Positions 31,654-39,131 of a stretch of 64,000 bases of DNA are shown here, piece after piece. The position numbers were made by a program, and so were the translations under genes. The stretch spans positions 15,581 through 79,580 of the forward strand of contig NZ_CAUASN010000008.1 of the NCBI RefSeq assembly GCF_958431955.1. Reading direction: 5' to 3'. Positions within the stretch are counted from its first letter, which is position 1; every line of letters starts with the position of its first letter. Source of the DNA: an uncultured Adlercreutzia sp. (lineage in GTDB: Bacteria; Actinomycetota; Coriobacteriia; Coriobacteriales; Eggerthellaceae). The notes beneath the pieces are model-generated. The model did not search any database. It was not told where the DNA came from and saw nothing but the letters and a program-made list of their open reading frames with translations.

Positions 31654-32544
31654 TTAGGCGCGCTCGAAGGCCCACAGGTTGGCGCACTGGGACAGCACGC
31701 GCTGCACGTCCCAGGTGCGCGCGCTGTTGGCCGGGCTGTTGGGATCGTGGATGACCAGCTCGCCGTTGTCGGCCACCCCCGCCACCACGAGGAAGTGGCC
31801 GGTGTCGGTGAAGTCGCCGGGGCGCACGCTGCAGATGACGGGGCGCCCCGCCTGAAGCTCGGCCACGAGCCGGCTCGCGTCGGCGGGCACCTCGTGGGAG
31901 GAAAGGCCCAGATCGGCGGCTCCCTCGGTCATGAGGCGCCAGGCCGTCAGGCCGCCTTCCACGTAGCCGCCCTCCTCGCTGAAGGCGGCCATGGCGGCCG
32001 GATCAAGGTCGGTCTTGCCCGTCAGGGCGATGTACACCATGGCCAGACTCGTCGGCCCGCAGCCCGACTCCTCCACATCGGCCCCGGCGTAGGGAGCGGC
32101 GCTGTAGTGGGGGTCTATCTGGTAGAGGAAGGGAATCTCCCCAGCGCGCCACTGGTCGCGCGGCGTGCTCACCGCCTCGGCGCCGTCGCCCGCGGCCGTC
32201 GGCGCGGGCACGGCGGCTCCGGTGGCCGCCACCACCGGTGCTGCTCCCAGGCCCTCGGCGTACATGCCCGCCAGCTGGAAGGCGGCGATGAGCGCGAACA
32301 CCGCGAAGCCCGTGGCCGCCACGAGGCGCACGGCCCGCATGCCGCCGATGCGCCCCGCGGAGCGCGCCGGGGCGGATGCGCGACCCGGCGAGGTCGCCGT
32401 CCGGCGGCTCGGCACGGAGCGGGCGACCCGGCGCGACGCGGACGGCTGGCTCCAAGCATCGCGGCGGTAGGGGTTGGAAGCGCACGTCCCCTCGGAGGGG
32501 GCGGCGGAACAGGGGCCATCGGCTGGGTAGATAGTGGCGTTCAT
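31654..32544 (-). CDS. Membrane-anchored C39-like cysteine peptidase
   Basis: A 296-aa protein. A basic, Ser/Arg-rich cytoplasmic N-terminus (about 75 residues) precedes one transmembrane helix at about 76-97. The extracellular C-terminal half is a C39-like peptidase: ESGCGPTSLAMVY holds the catalytic Cys, TGHFLVVAGV the His, and VIHDPNS the Asp. Unlike bacteriocin exporters, it has no ABC part. It lies divergent from a VanRS-like two-component system, with only a short gap, so it may be part of that cell-envelope response. The ATG follows AAGGAG. Confidence 0.85.
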   Translation of the reverse strand: MNATIYPADGPCSAAPSEGTCASNPYRRDAWSQPSASRRVARSVPSRRTATSPGRASAPARSAGRIGGMRAVRLVAATGFAVFALIAAFQLAGMYAEGLGAAPVVAATGAAVPAPTAAGDGAEAVSTPRDQWRAGEIPFLYQIDPHYSAAPYAGADVEESGCGPTSLAMVYIALTGKTDLDPAAMAAFSEEGGYVEGGLTAWRLMTEGAADLGLSSHEVPADASRLVAELQAGRPVICSVRPGDFTDTGHFLVVAGVADNGELVIHDPNSPANSARTWDVQRVLSQCANLWAFERA

Positions 32545-32707
32545 GGCGTCTCCTTCGTATCGTGATCCCACCTTACCGACCGGGCCGCTTACGTGTCCCA
32601 TAGCAAAAGCTGACGTTTCGTTCCGGGACCTTAACTTTTCCTGAAGGGCCGCCCCACCGCCCCTTCTCGGGCTGCGCGGCGCGGGCGAATCGTGTACCAT
32701 GGGACCC

Positions 32708-33430
32708 ATGGAGAAACGAGCGCACATATTGGTGGTCGACGACGAGCAGGCCATCGCCGATCTGGTCGTGAACCTGCTGGTGGCCGAGGGCATGGACGCC
32801 CTGGCCTGTTACAGCGGCCAAGCCGCCCTCGACATGCTCGCCCGCACCCCGTTCGATCTGGCCATCGTGGACATCATGATGCCCGGCATCGACGGCTTCG
32901 AGCTGTGCGTGCGCGCCCGCCAGATGCGCGACATTCCCGTCATCTTCCTCTCGGCGAAGGACGAGGAGGCCGACCAGGTGGTCGGGTTCACCCTGGGCGC
33001 CGAGGACTACGTGACCAAGCCCTTCCGCCCCCGCGAGCTCGTGGCCCGCGTGAAGGCGCGCCTGCGCCGCCGGGCCGCGGCGGCCGCGCCGGCCGACTCG
33101 ACCCTCATCACGGTAGGGGCCATCGAGGTGGATCTGCGCACGCACCTGGCCACCCTGCACGGCGAGCCTCTGCACCTCACCCCCAAGGAGTTCGCCATCC
33201 TGGCCCTGCTCGCCCAGTCGGCCGGCTCCCCCGTGTCCGCGGCCGACCTGTTCGAGGGCGCCTGGCACGAGCGCTTCGACGACGCGGCCGCGAACACCGT
33301 CATGGTGCACATTCGCCGCCTGCGCAAGAAGCTCGCCGACATCGACGCCTCCTGCGCCTTCATCGAGACGGCCTGGGGCGTGGGCTACAAGCTGCGCGGC
33401 GGCCCCGGCACCGACGCCCATGGCGCTTAA
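32708..33430 (+). CDS. OmpR/PhoB-type response regulator (VanR-like)
   Basis: A 240-aa regulator. The receiver domain has VVDDEQ at the N-terminus, the phospho-accepting Asp in LAIVDIMMPG, and the FLSAKD and VTKPFRPREL switch residues. A winged-helix DNA-binding domain follows (HLTPKEFAILALLAQSAGS, ETAWGVGYKLRG). The start is uncertain between 32,699 and 32,708; neither has a strong ribosome binding site. It overlaps the kinase gene by 11 bases. Confidence 0.9.
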   Translation: MEKRAHILVVDDEQAIADLVVNLLVAEGMDALACYSGQAALDMLARTPFDLAIVDIMMPGIDGFELCVRARQMRDIPVIFLSAKDEEADQVVGFTLGAEDYVTKPFRPRELVARVKARLRRRAAAAAPADSTLITVGAIEVDLRTHLATLHGEPLHLTPKEFAILALLAQSAGSPVSAADLFEGAWHERFDDAAANTVMVHIRRLRKKLADIDASCAFIETAWGVGYKLRGGPGTDAHGA

Positions 33431-35678
33431 GAGCGAGCAGGCGCGCGTGCTGCGCCGCCGCGTGCTCGGCGGCCTCATCCGAAACCTCGTCCTGTTCACC
33501 GGCGGATTCGCCCTCTTCTGCGCGGCCGCCCAGGCCTTCGTCGTGCCCGCGGTGGCCAACTACGTGGCCGACTCCACCTCCTCCTGGCGCGCCCTGCCCT
33601 CCTCCGAGCAGTTCCAGCAGATCATGGCCGACCAGGGCTTCCTGCAGAACCCCGACCTGTTCGACATCTGGGTGGCCGAGAGCGCCGATGCCGGCTACTC
33701 CACCGAGGCGGGCAGCGCCGCCAATATCCGAGACGAGCTGAACGAGCTGCAAGATGCCATCGCCGAGTACGCCTCCCTGGCCGCCAACCCCGAGACCGCC
33801 GAGGCGGCCGACGAGATCGCCCGCAAGAAGGCCGAGGAGCTCGGCCTGGTAGAAGACGTGGCCGACGCGAGCGCCAACGGCGCGGCGGCCGGCGAAGTGC
33901 CCGCCGACGGGAACGACGAGCTTGCCGTGCACGTCGAGGGCTACGGCGATGCCGGCACCGCTGAGGAAGGCACCGGCGGGAACGAGGCCGACTTTACCGC
34001 CGACTCCCCCATCGGCGATACGCCCGTGCCGCTCGTCAGCTACGAGACCATCCTCGCCAGCGAGGACATCGATCCGACCCAGGCCAGCGCCGCCCAGGCA
34101 AGGGCCGCCCTGCGCGTGTCGGCCTCCCTGCAGGAGCTGGGGCTGCACCTGTCAGTGCCCTCCGCGCTCATGCCGCCGGACACCACCGAGCAGACGGCCA
34201 CGAAGATCCTCGTGGCGGCCGCCGTCATGGGCTACGGCCAGGCCGATCTGAACGTCATCCTGGAGAACGCCTACCGCCAATCCCAGGAGCAGGCCTTCGA
34301 CGCATGGCTGCCGCTCACGCCCGCCGAGGAGGCCAAGATGCTCGGCATCAACGACGAGCATCCCGTCTGGCAGATCACCCAGGCCGAAAACGGCGCCTAC
34401 TCCATGCGCGACGTGTCGTTCTACACCTTCGTGAAGTCGTTCAAGCTGCCGCTCGTCGCCGTCTCCTTCGTGGCGGGGTGGCTCTTCATCATCTTCCGGT
34501 CGTTGAACAAATCGCTGCGCTACTTCGACGAGCTGTCGGGGGCCGTGGGCACCCTGCTCGCCGACAAGGAGGCCCCCATCGAGCTGCCGCCCGATTTGTC
34601 CATCGCCCGCAACGAGCTGACGGTCATCCGCTCCCAGTCGCTCGCCGACGAGCGGGCCGCCCATGCCGCCGAGCAGCGCAAGAACGAGCTCGTGGCCTAT
34701 CTGGCCCACGACATCCGCACGCCGCTCACCTCGGTGCTGGGATACCTCGACCTGCTGCGCGAGACCACCGACCTGCCGCGGGACACCCTGCGCAAGTACG
34801 CCGACATCGCCTATACCAAAGCCGAGCGCTTGGAGCAGCTCATCAACGAGTTCTTCGAGATCACCCGCTACAACCTGTCGGCCATCCCCATCGAGCGCGA
34901 GACGGTGGGCGTGCGCCTGTTCTGCCAGCAGGTGGCCGAGGCCTTCTTCCCCGAGGCCACGGCCCGCAACATCCGCATCTCCATCGACGTGGCCGGCGCC
35001 GACACCTTCTTCGTGGATCCCGACAAACTGGCCCGCGCGCTCGGCAACGTGCTGCGCAACGCCGTGGCCTACGCCGACGCGAACTCCACCATCGCGCTGG
35101 CCGCCCGCCAGGACGCGCACTTCACCACCATCACCGTGGCCAACCGCGGCCGCGAGATATCCGAGGCCCACCTGGAGTCCATCTTCGAGAAGTTCTACCG
35201 CGCCGACGGGGCCCGCACCACGCGCTCGGGCGGGGCGGGGCTCGGCCTGGCCATCGCCCGCGAGATCGTCGTGGCCCACCAGGGCGACATCGAGGCGGCG
35301 AGCGAGCACGGCATCACCGTGTTCACCCTGCGCATCCCCACCCGCGGCGAGGCGGGCGCGCCCGACGTCCTCACCGGCTCCGGAGCCACCGGGGCGCTCT
35401 CCCGGCCGCCCCTGAACGCCGCGCCCGAGACCGGCCGCCGGGCCGGCCGCACCGCCTCCCCGCGCACCTCCGCCGCACAGGCCGGCAGGGGAAGCCGTGC
35501 CGCATCCGAGCGCGCTTCCGTCCCCGCCCGCACCTCCGGCGAGCGGGCCGTGCCGAGGCGAAGCGGGACGGCTCCGTTAAAACCTCGTTACACCGCGGGC
35601 CCCTCCGCGCCTACCGCTTCGCGCATGAACGATAATAGGCCCCGTTCCAGAAGCAGACACGCAAGGAGGCAACCTTGA
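33420..35678 (+). CDS. Sensor histidine kinase (VanS-like) with a long basic C-terminal tail
   Basis: A 752-aa kinase. One helix at about 18-40, a large extracellular region of about 300 residues rich in Ala/Glu, then a second helix at about 340-360. The HisKA box AYLAHDIRTPLTSVLGYLDL resembles VanS. The ATPase domain has N-box NVLRNAVAY and G-box SGGAGLGLAI. About 110 residues follow the end of the kinase fold (after residue 640), rich in Arg, Ala, Ser and Pro; typical kinases end there. The stop overlaps the TTG start of ddh. Confidence 0.88.
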   Translation: MALKSEQARVLRRRVLGGLIRNLVLFTGGFALFCAAAQAFVVPAVANYVADSTSSWRALPSSEQFQQIMADQGFLQNPDLFDIWVAESADAGYSTEAGSAANIRDELNELQDAIAEYASLAANPETAEAADEIARKKAEELGLVEDVADASANGAAAGEVPADGNDELAVHVEGYGDAGTAEEGTGGNEADFTADSPIGDTPVPLVSYETILASEDIDPTQASAAQARAALRVSASLQELGLHLSVPSALMPPDTTEQTATKILVAAAVMGYGQADLNVILENAYRQSQEQAFDAWLPLTPAEEAKMLGINDEHPVWQITQAENGAYSMRDVSFYTFVKSFKLPLVAVSFVAGWLFIIFRSLNKSLRYFDELSGAVGTLLADKEAPIELPPDLSIARNELTVIRSQSLADERAAHAAEQRKNELVAYLAHDIRTPLTSVLGYLDLLRETTDLPRDTLRKYADIAYTKAERLEQLINEFFEITRYNLSAIPIERETVGVRLFCQQVAEAFFPEATARNIRISIDVAGADTFFVDPDKLARALGNVLRNAVAYADANSTIALAARQDAHFTTITVANRGREISEAHLESIFEKFYRADGARTTRSGGAGLGLAIAREIVVAHQGDIEAASEHGITVFTLRIPTRGEAGAPDVLTGSGATGALSRPPLNAAPETGRRAGRTASPRTSAAQAGRGSRAASERASVPARTSGERAVPRRSGTAPLKPRYTAGPSAPTASRMNDNRPRSRSRHARRQP

Positions 35679-36664
35679 ACCCCATTCGCATTGGCATCCT
35701 CGGCTACGGCAACCTCGGACGCGGCGTTGAGCTCGCCTGCGCCGCCAACCCCGATACCGAGCTGGTCGGCGTGTTCACGCGCCGCAACCCGGCCGACGTG
35801 CACCCCTACGGCGAGAACGTGGCCGTGTGGAGCGCCGACGAGCTGGCTGATCACACCGACGACATCGACGTGCTCGTGCTCGCCGGCGGCAGCGCCACCG
35901 ACCTGCCCGAGCAGACCCCGGCCGCCGCGCGCCTGTACAACGTGGTGGACTCCTTCGACACCCACGCGAACATCCCCGAGCACTTCGCCGCCGTGGACGC
36001 GGCCGCCCGCGAGACGGGGCATGTGGCCGTCATCTCCGTCGGCTGGGATCCGGGCATGTTCTCGGTGTCGCGCGTGTACGCGAACGCCATCATGCCCAAC
36101 GGCGCCGACTACACCTTCTGGGGCCGCGGCGTGTCCCAGGGCCACTCCGACGCCATCCGCCGCATCCCCGGCGTGGTGGACGCGCGCCAGTACACCGTGC
36201 CCGTGCCCGCGGCGCTCGAGGCCGTGCGTTCCGGCGCGAACCCCGAGCTGACCACGCGCCAGAAGCACACCCGCGAGTGCTTCGTCGTGGCCGCCGACGG
36301 CGCCGACACCGCCGCCATCGAAGAGGCCATCGTGACCATGCCGAACTACTTCGCTGACTACGACACCACGGTCACCTTCATCACCCAGGAGGAGCTCGAC
36401 CGCGATCACGCCGGCATCCCCCACGGCGGCTCGGTTATCCGCACCGGCACCACCGGCGAAAACGGCGAGAACACTCACGTGATCGAGTACTCCCTGAAGC
36501 TCGATTCCAACCCCGAGTTCACCGGCAGCGTGCTCGTGGCCTGCGCCCGCGCCTGCGCCCGCATGGCCGCCGCCGACGAGACCGGCTGCCGCACCATCTT
36601 CGACATCGCCCCGGCGCTGCTCTCGCCCCTCGCGCCCGAGGAGCTGCGCGCGACGATGCTGTAG
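35675..36664 (+). CDS. ddh: meso-Diaminopimelate dehydrogenase
   Basis: A 329-aa NADPH-dependent enzyme making meso-diaminopimelate directly from tetrahydrodipicolinate, for lysine and peptidoglycan. It begins MNPIRIGILGYGNLGRGVEL (Rossmann GxGxxG), with VDSFDTHANI and SVGWDPGMFS, both typical of Ddh. The start is a TTG at 35,675, supported by AAGGAGG six bases upstream, and it overlaps the kinase stop (TTGA). That coupling ties a cell-wall precursor enzyme to a VanRS-like system. A terminator follows at 36,750. Confidence 0.95.
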   Translation: MNPIRIGILGYGNLGRGVELACAANPDTELVGVFTRRNPADVHPYGENVAVWSADELADHTDDIDVLVLAGGSATDLPEQTPAAARLYNVVDSFDTHANIPEHFAAVDAAARETGHVAVISVGWDPGMFSVSRVYANAIMPNGADYTFWGRGVSQGHSDAIRRIPGVVDARQYTVPVPAALEAVRSGANPELTTRQKHTRECFVVAADGADTAAIEEAIVTMPNYFADYDTTVTFITQEELDRDHAGIPHGGSVIRTGTTGENGENTHVIEYSLKLDSNPEFTGSVLVACARACARMAAADETGCRTIFDIAPALLSPLAPEELRATML

Positions 36665-36749
36665 GCCGCGGCACGATCGGCACGCAGCCCGCACTCCGCG
36701 GACGCGCGCCCGCGCCAGCACCATTTCGACACCAACCCAACGCTCCTTA

Positions 36750-36786
36750 GCGGGTCACCTCTCCAGGCGGCCCGCTTTCTCTTTCG
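36750..36786 (+). terminator. Terminator after ddh
   Basis: AGCGGG (36,750-36,755) pairs with CCCGCT (36,772-36,777), followed by TTCTCTTTC. It closes the response regulator-kinase-ddh unit; the symporter gene converges from the other side. Confidence 0.7.
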
Positions 36787-36794
36787 CGCGACGC

Positions 36795-38171
36795 CTACTG
36801 GCGCACGGAAAGGCGCACGTCGTCCACTTCGCTGCCGGCATCGGGGTCGCGGAACACCGCACGGTCCACGCGCCCCGCCTGGGCCGCCACGATGGAAGTG
36901 ACCACGGCATCGCCCGTGATGTTCACCGCCGTGCGGCACATGTCCAGGATGCGGTCGATGCCCATGATGAGCGCCACGCCCTCCAGCGGCAGCCCCACGG
37001 CGTTGAACACCATGGACAGCGTGATGAGCCCCACCGAGGGCACCCCGGCGGTGCCGATGGAGGCCAACGTAGCCGTGGCGATGACAGTGGCGTACTCCGC
37101 CGGCCCCAAGGGCACGCCGAACAGCTGGGCGGTGAACACCACGGCCACCCCCTGCATGATGGCGGTGCCGTCCATGTTGATGGTGGCGCCGAGCGGAATA
37201 GTGAACGACGAGATGCGCCGGTCCACGCCCATCTTCTTCTCCAGGGTCTCGATGTTCAAGGGGATGGTGGCGTTCGAGGTGGCCGTGGAGAAGCCGAAGG
37301 CGGCCACCGAGAAGAACTTCCGCAGGAACATGAGCGGGCTCATGCGGGCGAACACCCAAAGGAGCACCATGTAGGTCACGCCCAGCTGCAGCGCGAGGGC
37401 CAAAACCACCCCGCCCATATACTTCAGCATGGGCACGAAGGCCTCGAAGCCCACGTTGGCGAAGGTGCGCGCGAGCAGGCAGAACACGCCGAGGGGCGCC
37501 ACCTTCATCACGAGCGAGGTCATCTCCATCATGATGTCGTTGAACTGCACGAAGAAGCTGTGCACCGTCTCCACGCGCCGCCCGAGGCGCGCGAGCACGA
37601 TGCCCACGAACAGGGCGAAGAAGATGAGCGGCAGCATATCTCCCGAGGCGAGCGCGGCCACGGGGTTGCTCGGGATGATGCCGAGCAGGGTGTCGGCGGT
37701 GTTCGTCTCGGCCGCCTCGTCGAGCGGGGCCGCGTCGGGGGCGGGCGTGCCGAGGGCCGACATGTCCACCCCTTCCCCGGGGTTGATGAGGTTGCCCACG
37801 GCCAAAGCCAGCGTGATGGCCACCGCCGTGGTGAGCAGGTACAGAAGCAGCGTCTTCACGCCCACCGAACCCAAGGTCTTCGTGTCGATGGCCGCCGCGC
37901 CGCACACGATGGAGCAGAACACGAGCGGCACCACGAGCATCTGCATGAGCCGGATGAAGCCCTGGCCCACGAGGTAGAACACGCCGCCTACCAGGATATC
38001 GTCGCGCACGGCGCCGGCGGGCACCACGTAGTGCAGCGCCACGCCGCACAAAAGCCCTAGCACAAGCGCCAGAAGGATCTGGCTCGTAAGCCCGAGGCGC
38101 GGCCGGCGGCGCGGGCCCTTCCCGAGCTCGTCGGGTTCCTCGGCCGGTTGCAGGTGGTTGGTGAACTCCAT
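36795..38171 (-). CDS. Dicarboxylate/amino acid:cation symporter (DAACS family)
   Basis: A 458-aa sodium- or proton-coupled symporter of the GltP/DctA type. Family motifs are intact: TATSNATIPLN (serine-rich hairpin HP1), INMDGTAIM (TM7, cation site) and IGTAGVPSVGLI (HP2). An unusual Ala/Asp-rich loop of about 35 residues (near 140-165) follows TM4. It begins six bases after the SDR gene stop, so the two are co-transcribed. Glutamate, aspartate, serine/threonine or C4-dicarboxylates are all possible substrates. Confidence 0.93.
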   Translation of the reverse strand: MEFTNHLQPAEEPDELGKGPRRRPRLGLTSQILLALVLGLLCGVALHYVVPAGAVRDDILVGGVFYLVGQGFIRLMQMLVVPLVFCSIVCGAAAIDTKTLGSVGVKTLLLYLLTTAVAITLALAVGNLINPGEGVDMSALGTPAPDAAPLDEAAETNTADTLLGIIPSNPVAALASGDMLPLIFFALFVGIVLARLGRRVETVHSFFVQFNDIMMEMTSLVMKVAPLGVFCLLARTFANVGFEAFVPMLKYMGGVVLALALQLGVTYMVLLWVFARMSPLMFLRKFFSVAAFGFSTATSNATIPLNIETLEKKMGVDRRISSFTIPLGATINMDGTAIMQGVAVVFTAQLFGVPLGPAEYATVIATATLASIGTAGVPSVGLITLSMVFNAVGLPLEGVALIMGIDRILDMCRTAVNITGDAVVTSIVAAQAGRVDRAVFRDPDAGSEVDDVRLSVRQ

Positions 38172-38177
38172 GGCGCG

Positions 38178-39032
38178 CTACCTTGCCAGAAGGTCGTGGG
38201 CGGCCAGGTAATCGCGCACATCGTCCTGCCAGGCGGGCATGGCGAAGATGCCCGTCATGGTGAGCATGAGGTTCGCAAGGCGCACGGTGCGCGCGGCCGC
38301 CGGGTCGCTCTCGGGCACGAGGCAGCCCTCGGGAAGGCCCGTCAGGCGCAGCACCTCGCGGGCGAAGTCGTAGCGGCTCGTCACGCCTGTATCGGCGGCG
38401 TGGAACAGCCCGTATTCCTCGCTCTCGATGAGCGCCACGATGCAGGCGGCGAGCGTCGTCACCGAGGTGGGCGAGGCGAGCTGGTCGGTGGTCACGGGGA
38501 AGGGCGTGTTCGTGCGGGCGGCCATGAGCAGCGAATCGAGCCAATAGCCGGGCTCGGCGCCGTAGATCCAGTCGGAGCGCACGATGACGTGTTTGGGGTT
38601 CAGCTCGCGCACGAAGTTCTCACCGGCGATCTTCGACTTGGCGCATACGCTCTCGCGCGGCAGCGTCGCATCGAACTCGTTGCGCTCGCTGCCCTGGTCG
38701 GCGAACACGTCGTCGCAGGTCAGCTGCACGATGGAAGCGCCGACCGACCAGGCGGCGGCCGCCAGGTTGCGCGCGCCCATGGCGTTCACGCGGTAGGCCT
38801 GCACGGGATCTTGCTCGCAGGCGGCCTCGTCGGCCATGGCGGCGCAGTTGATGACGATGTTGGGCCGGTTGACGGACACGTACTGGAGCACCGCCTCGTG
38901 GTCGGTCACGTCCAGCTCGGTGTCGGTGGTGGTGATGAGGTAGTCGCCGTGGTCGAGCAGGCGCTCCACGGCCTGCCCCACCCGCCCCGAGGCGCCGGCG
39001 ATCCAGATAACCTTGCGCGGTCCCATATGCAT
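38178..39032 (-). CDS. RmlD-like SDR-fold protein lacking the catalytic tyrosine
   Basis: A 284-aa extended-SDR protein resembling dTDP-4-dehydrorhamnose reductase RmlD. The cofactor motif is IAGASGRVGQAV, and NCAAMADEAACEQDP is the RmlD-like NAA segment. The catalytic YxxxK position reads VCAKSK, so the tyrosine is a cysteine while the lysine stays. The enzyme may therefore be a cofactor-binding regulator, like human MAT2B, or use another acid. No other rhamnose genes are near. The ATG at 39,032 follows GGGAGC. Confidence 0.78.
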   Translation of the reverse strand: MHMGPRKVIWIAGASGRVGQAVERLLDHGDYLITTTDTELDVTDHEAVLQYVSVNRPNIVINCAAMADEAACEQDPVQAYRVNAMGARNLAAAAWSVGASIVQLTCDDVFADQGSERNEFDATLPRESVCAKSKIAGENFVRELNPKHVIVRSDWIYGAEPGYWLDSLLMAARTNTPFPVTTDQLASPTSVTTLAACIVALIESEEYGLFHAADTGVTSRYDFAREVLRLTGLPEGCLVPESDPAAARTVRLANLMLTMTGIFAMPAWQDDVRDYLAAHDLLAR

Positions 39033-39077
39033 AGCTGCTCCCATCGACGAACGGTGCCGAAAAGCCAGCATAGAACA

Positions 39078-39105
39078 GCGGGCCGCCCCCGAGGGAGCGG
39101 CCCGC
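39078..39105 (-). terminator. Terminator after accDA
   Basis: GCGGGCCGC pairs perfectly with GCGGCCCGC (39,078-39,086 with 39,097-39,105). The minus-strand tail is TGTTCTATG, so the U run is short. It lies 27 bases past the accDA stop and ends the fatty acid synthesis operon. Confidence 0.75.
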
Positions 39106-39131
39106 AAATACGTTTCTGGGAGGTAACCGGC

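Noticed and set aside
36475..38544. A 689-codon minus-strand frame overlapping the symporter
   Set aside because: It is another frame of the DAACS gene region; the 458-aa frame has all the family motifs.
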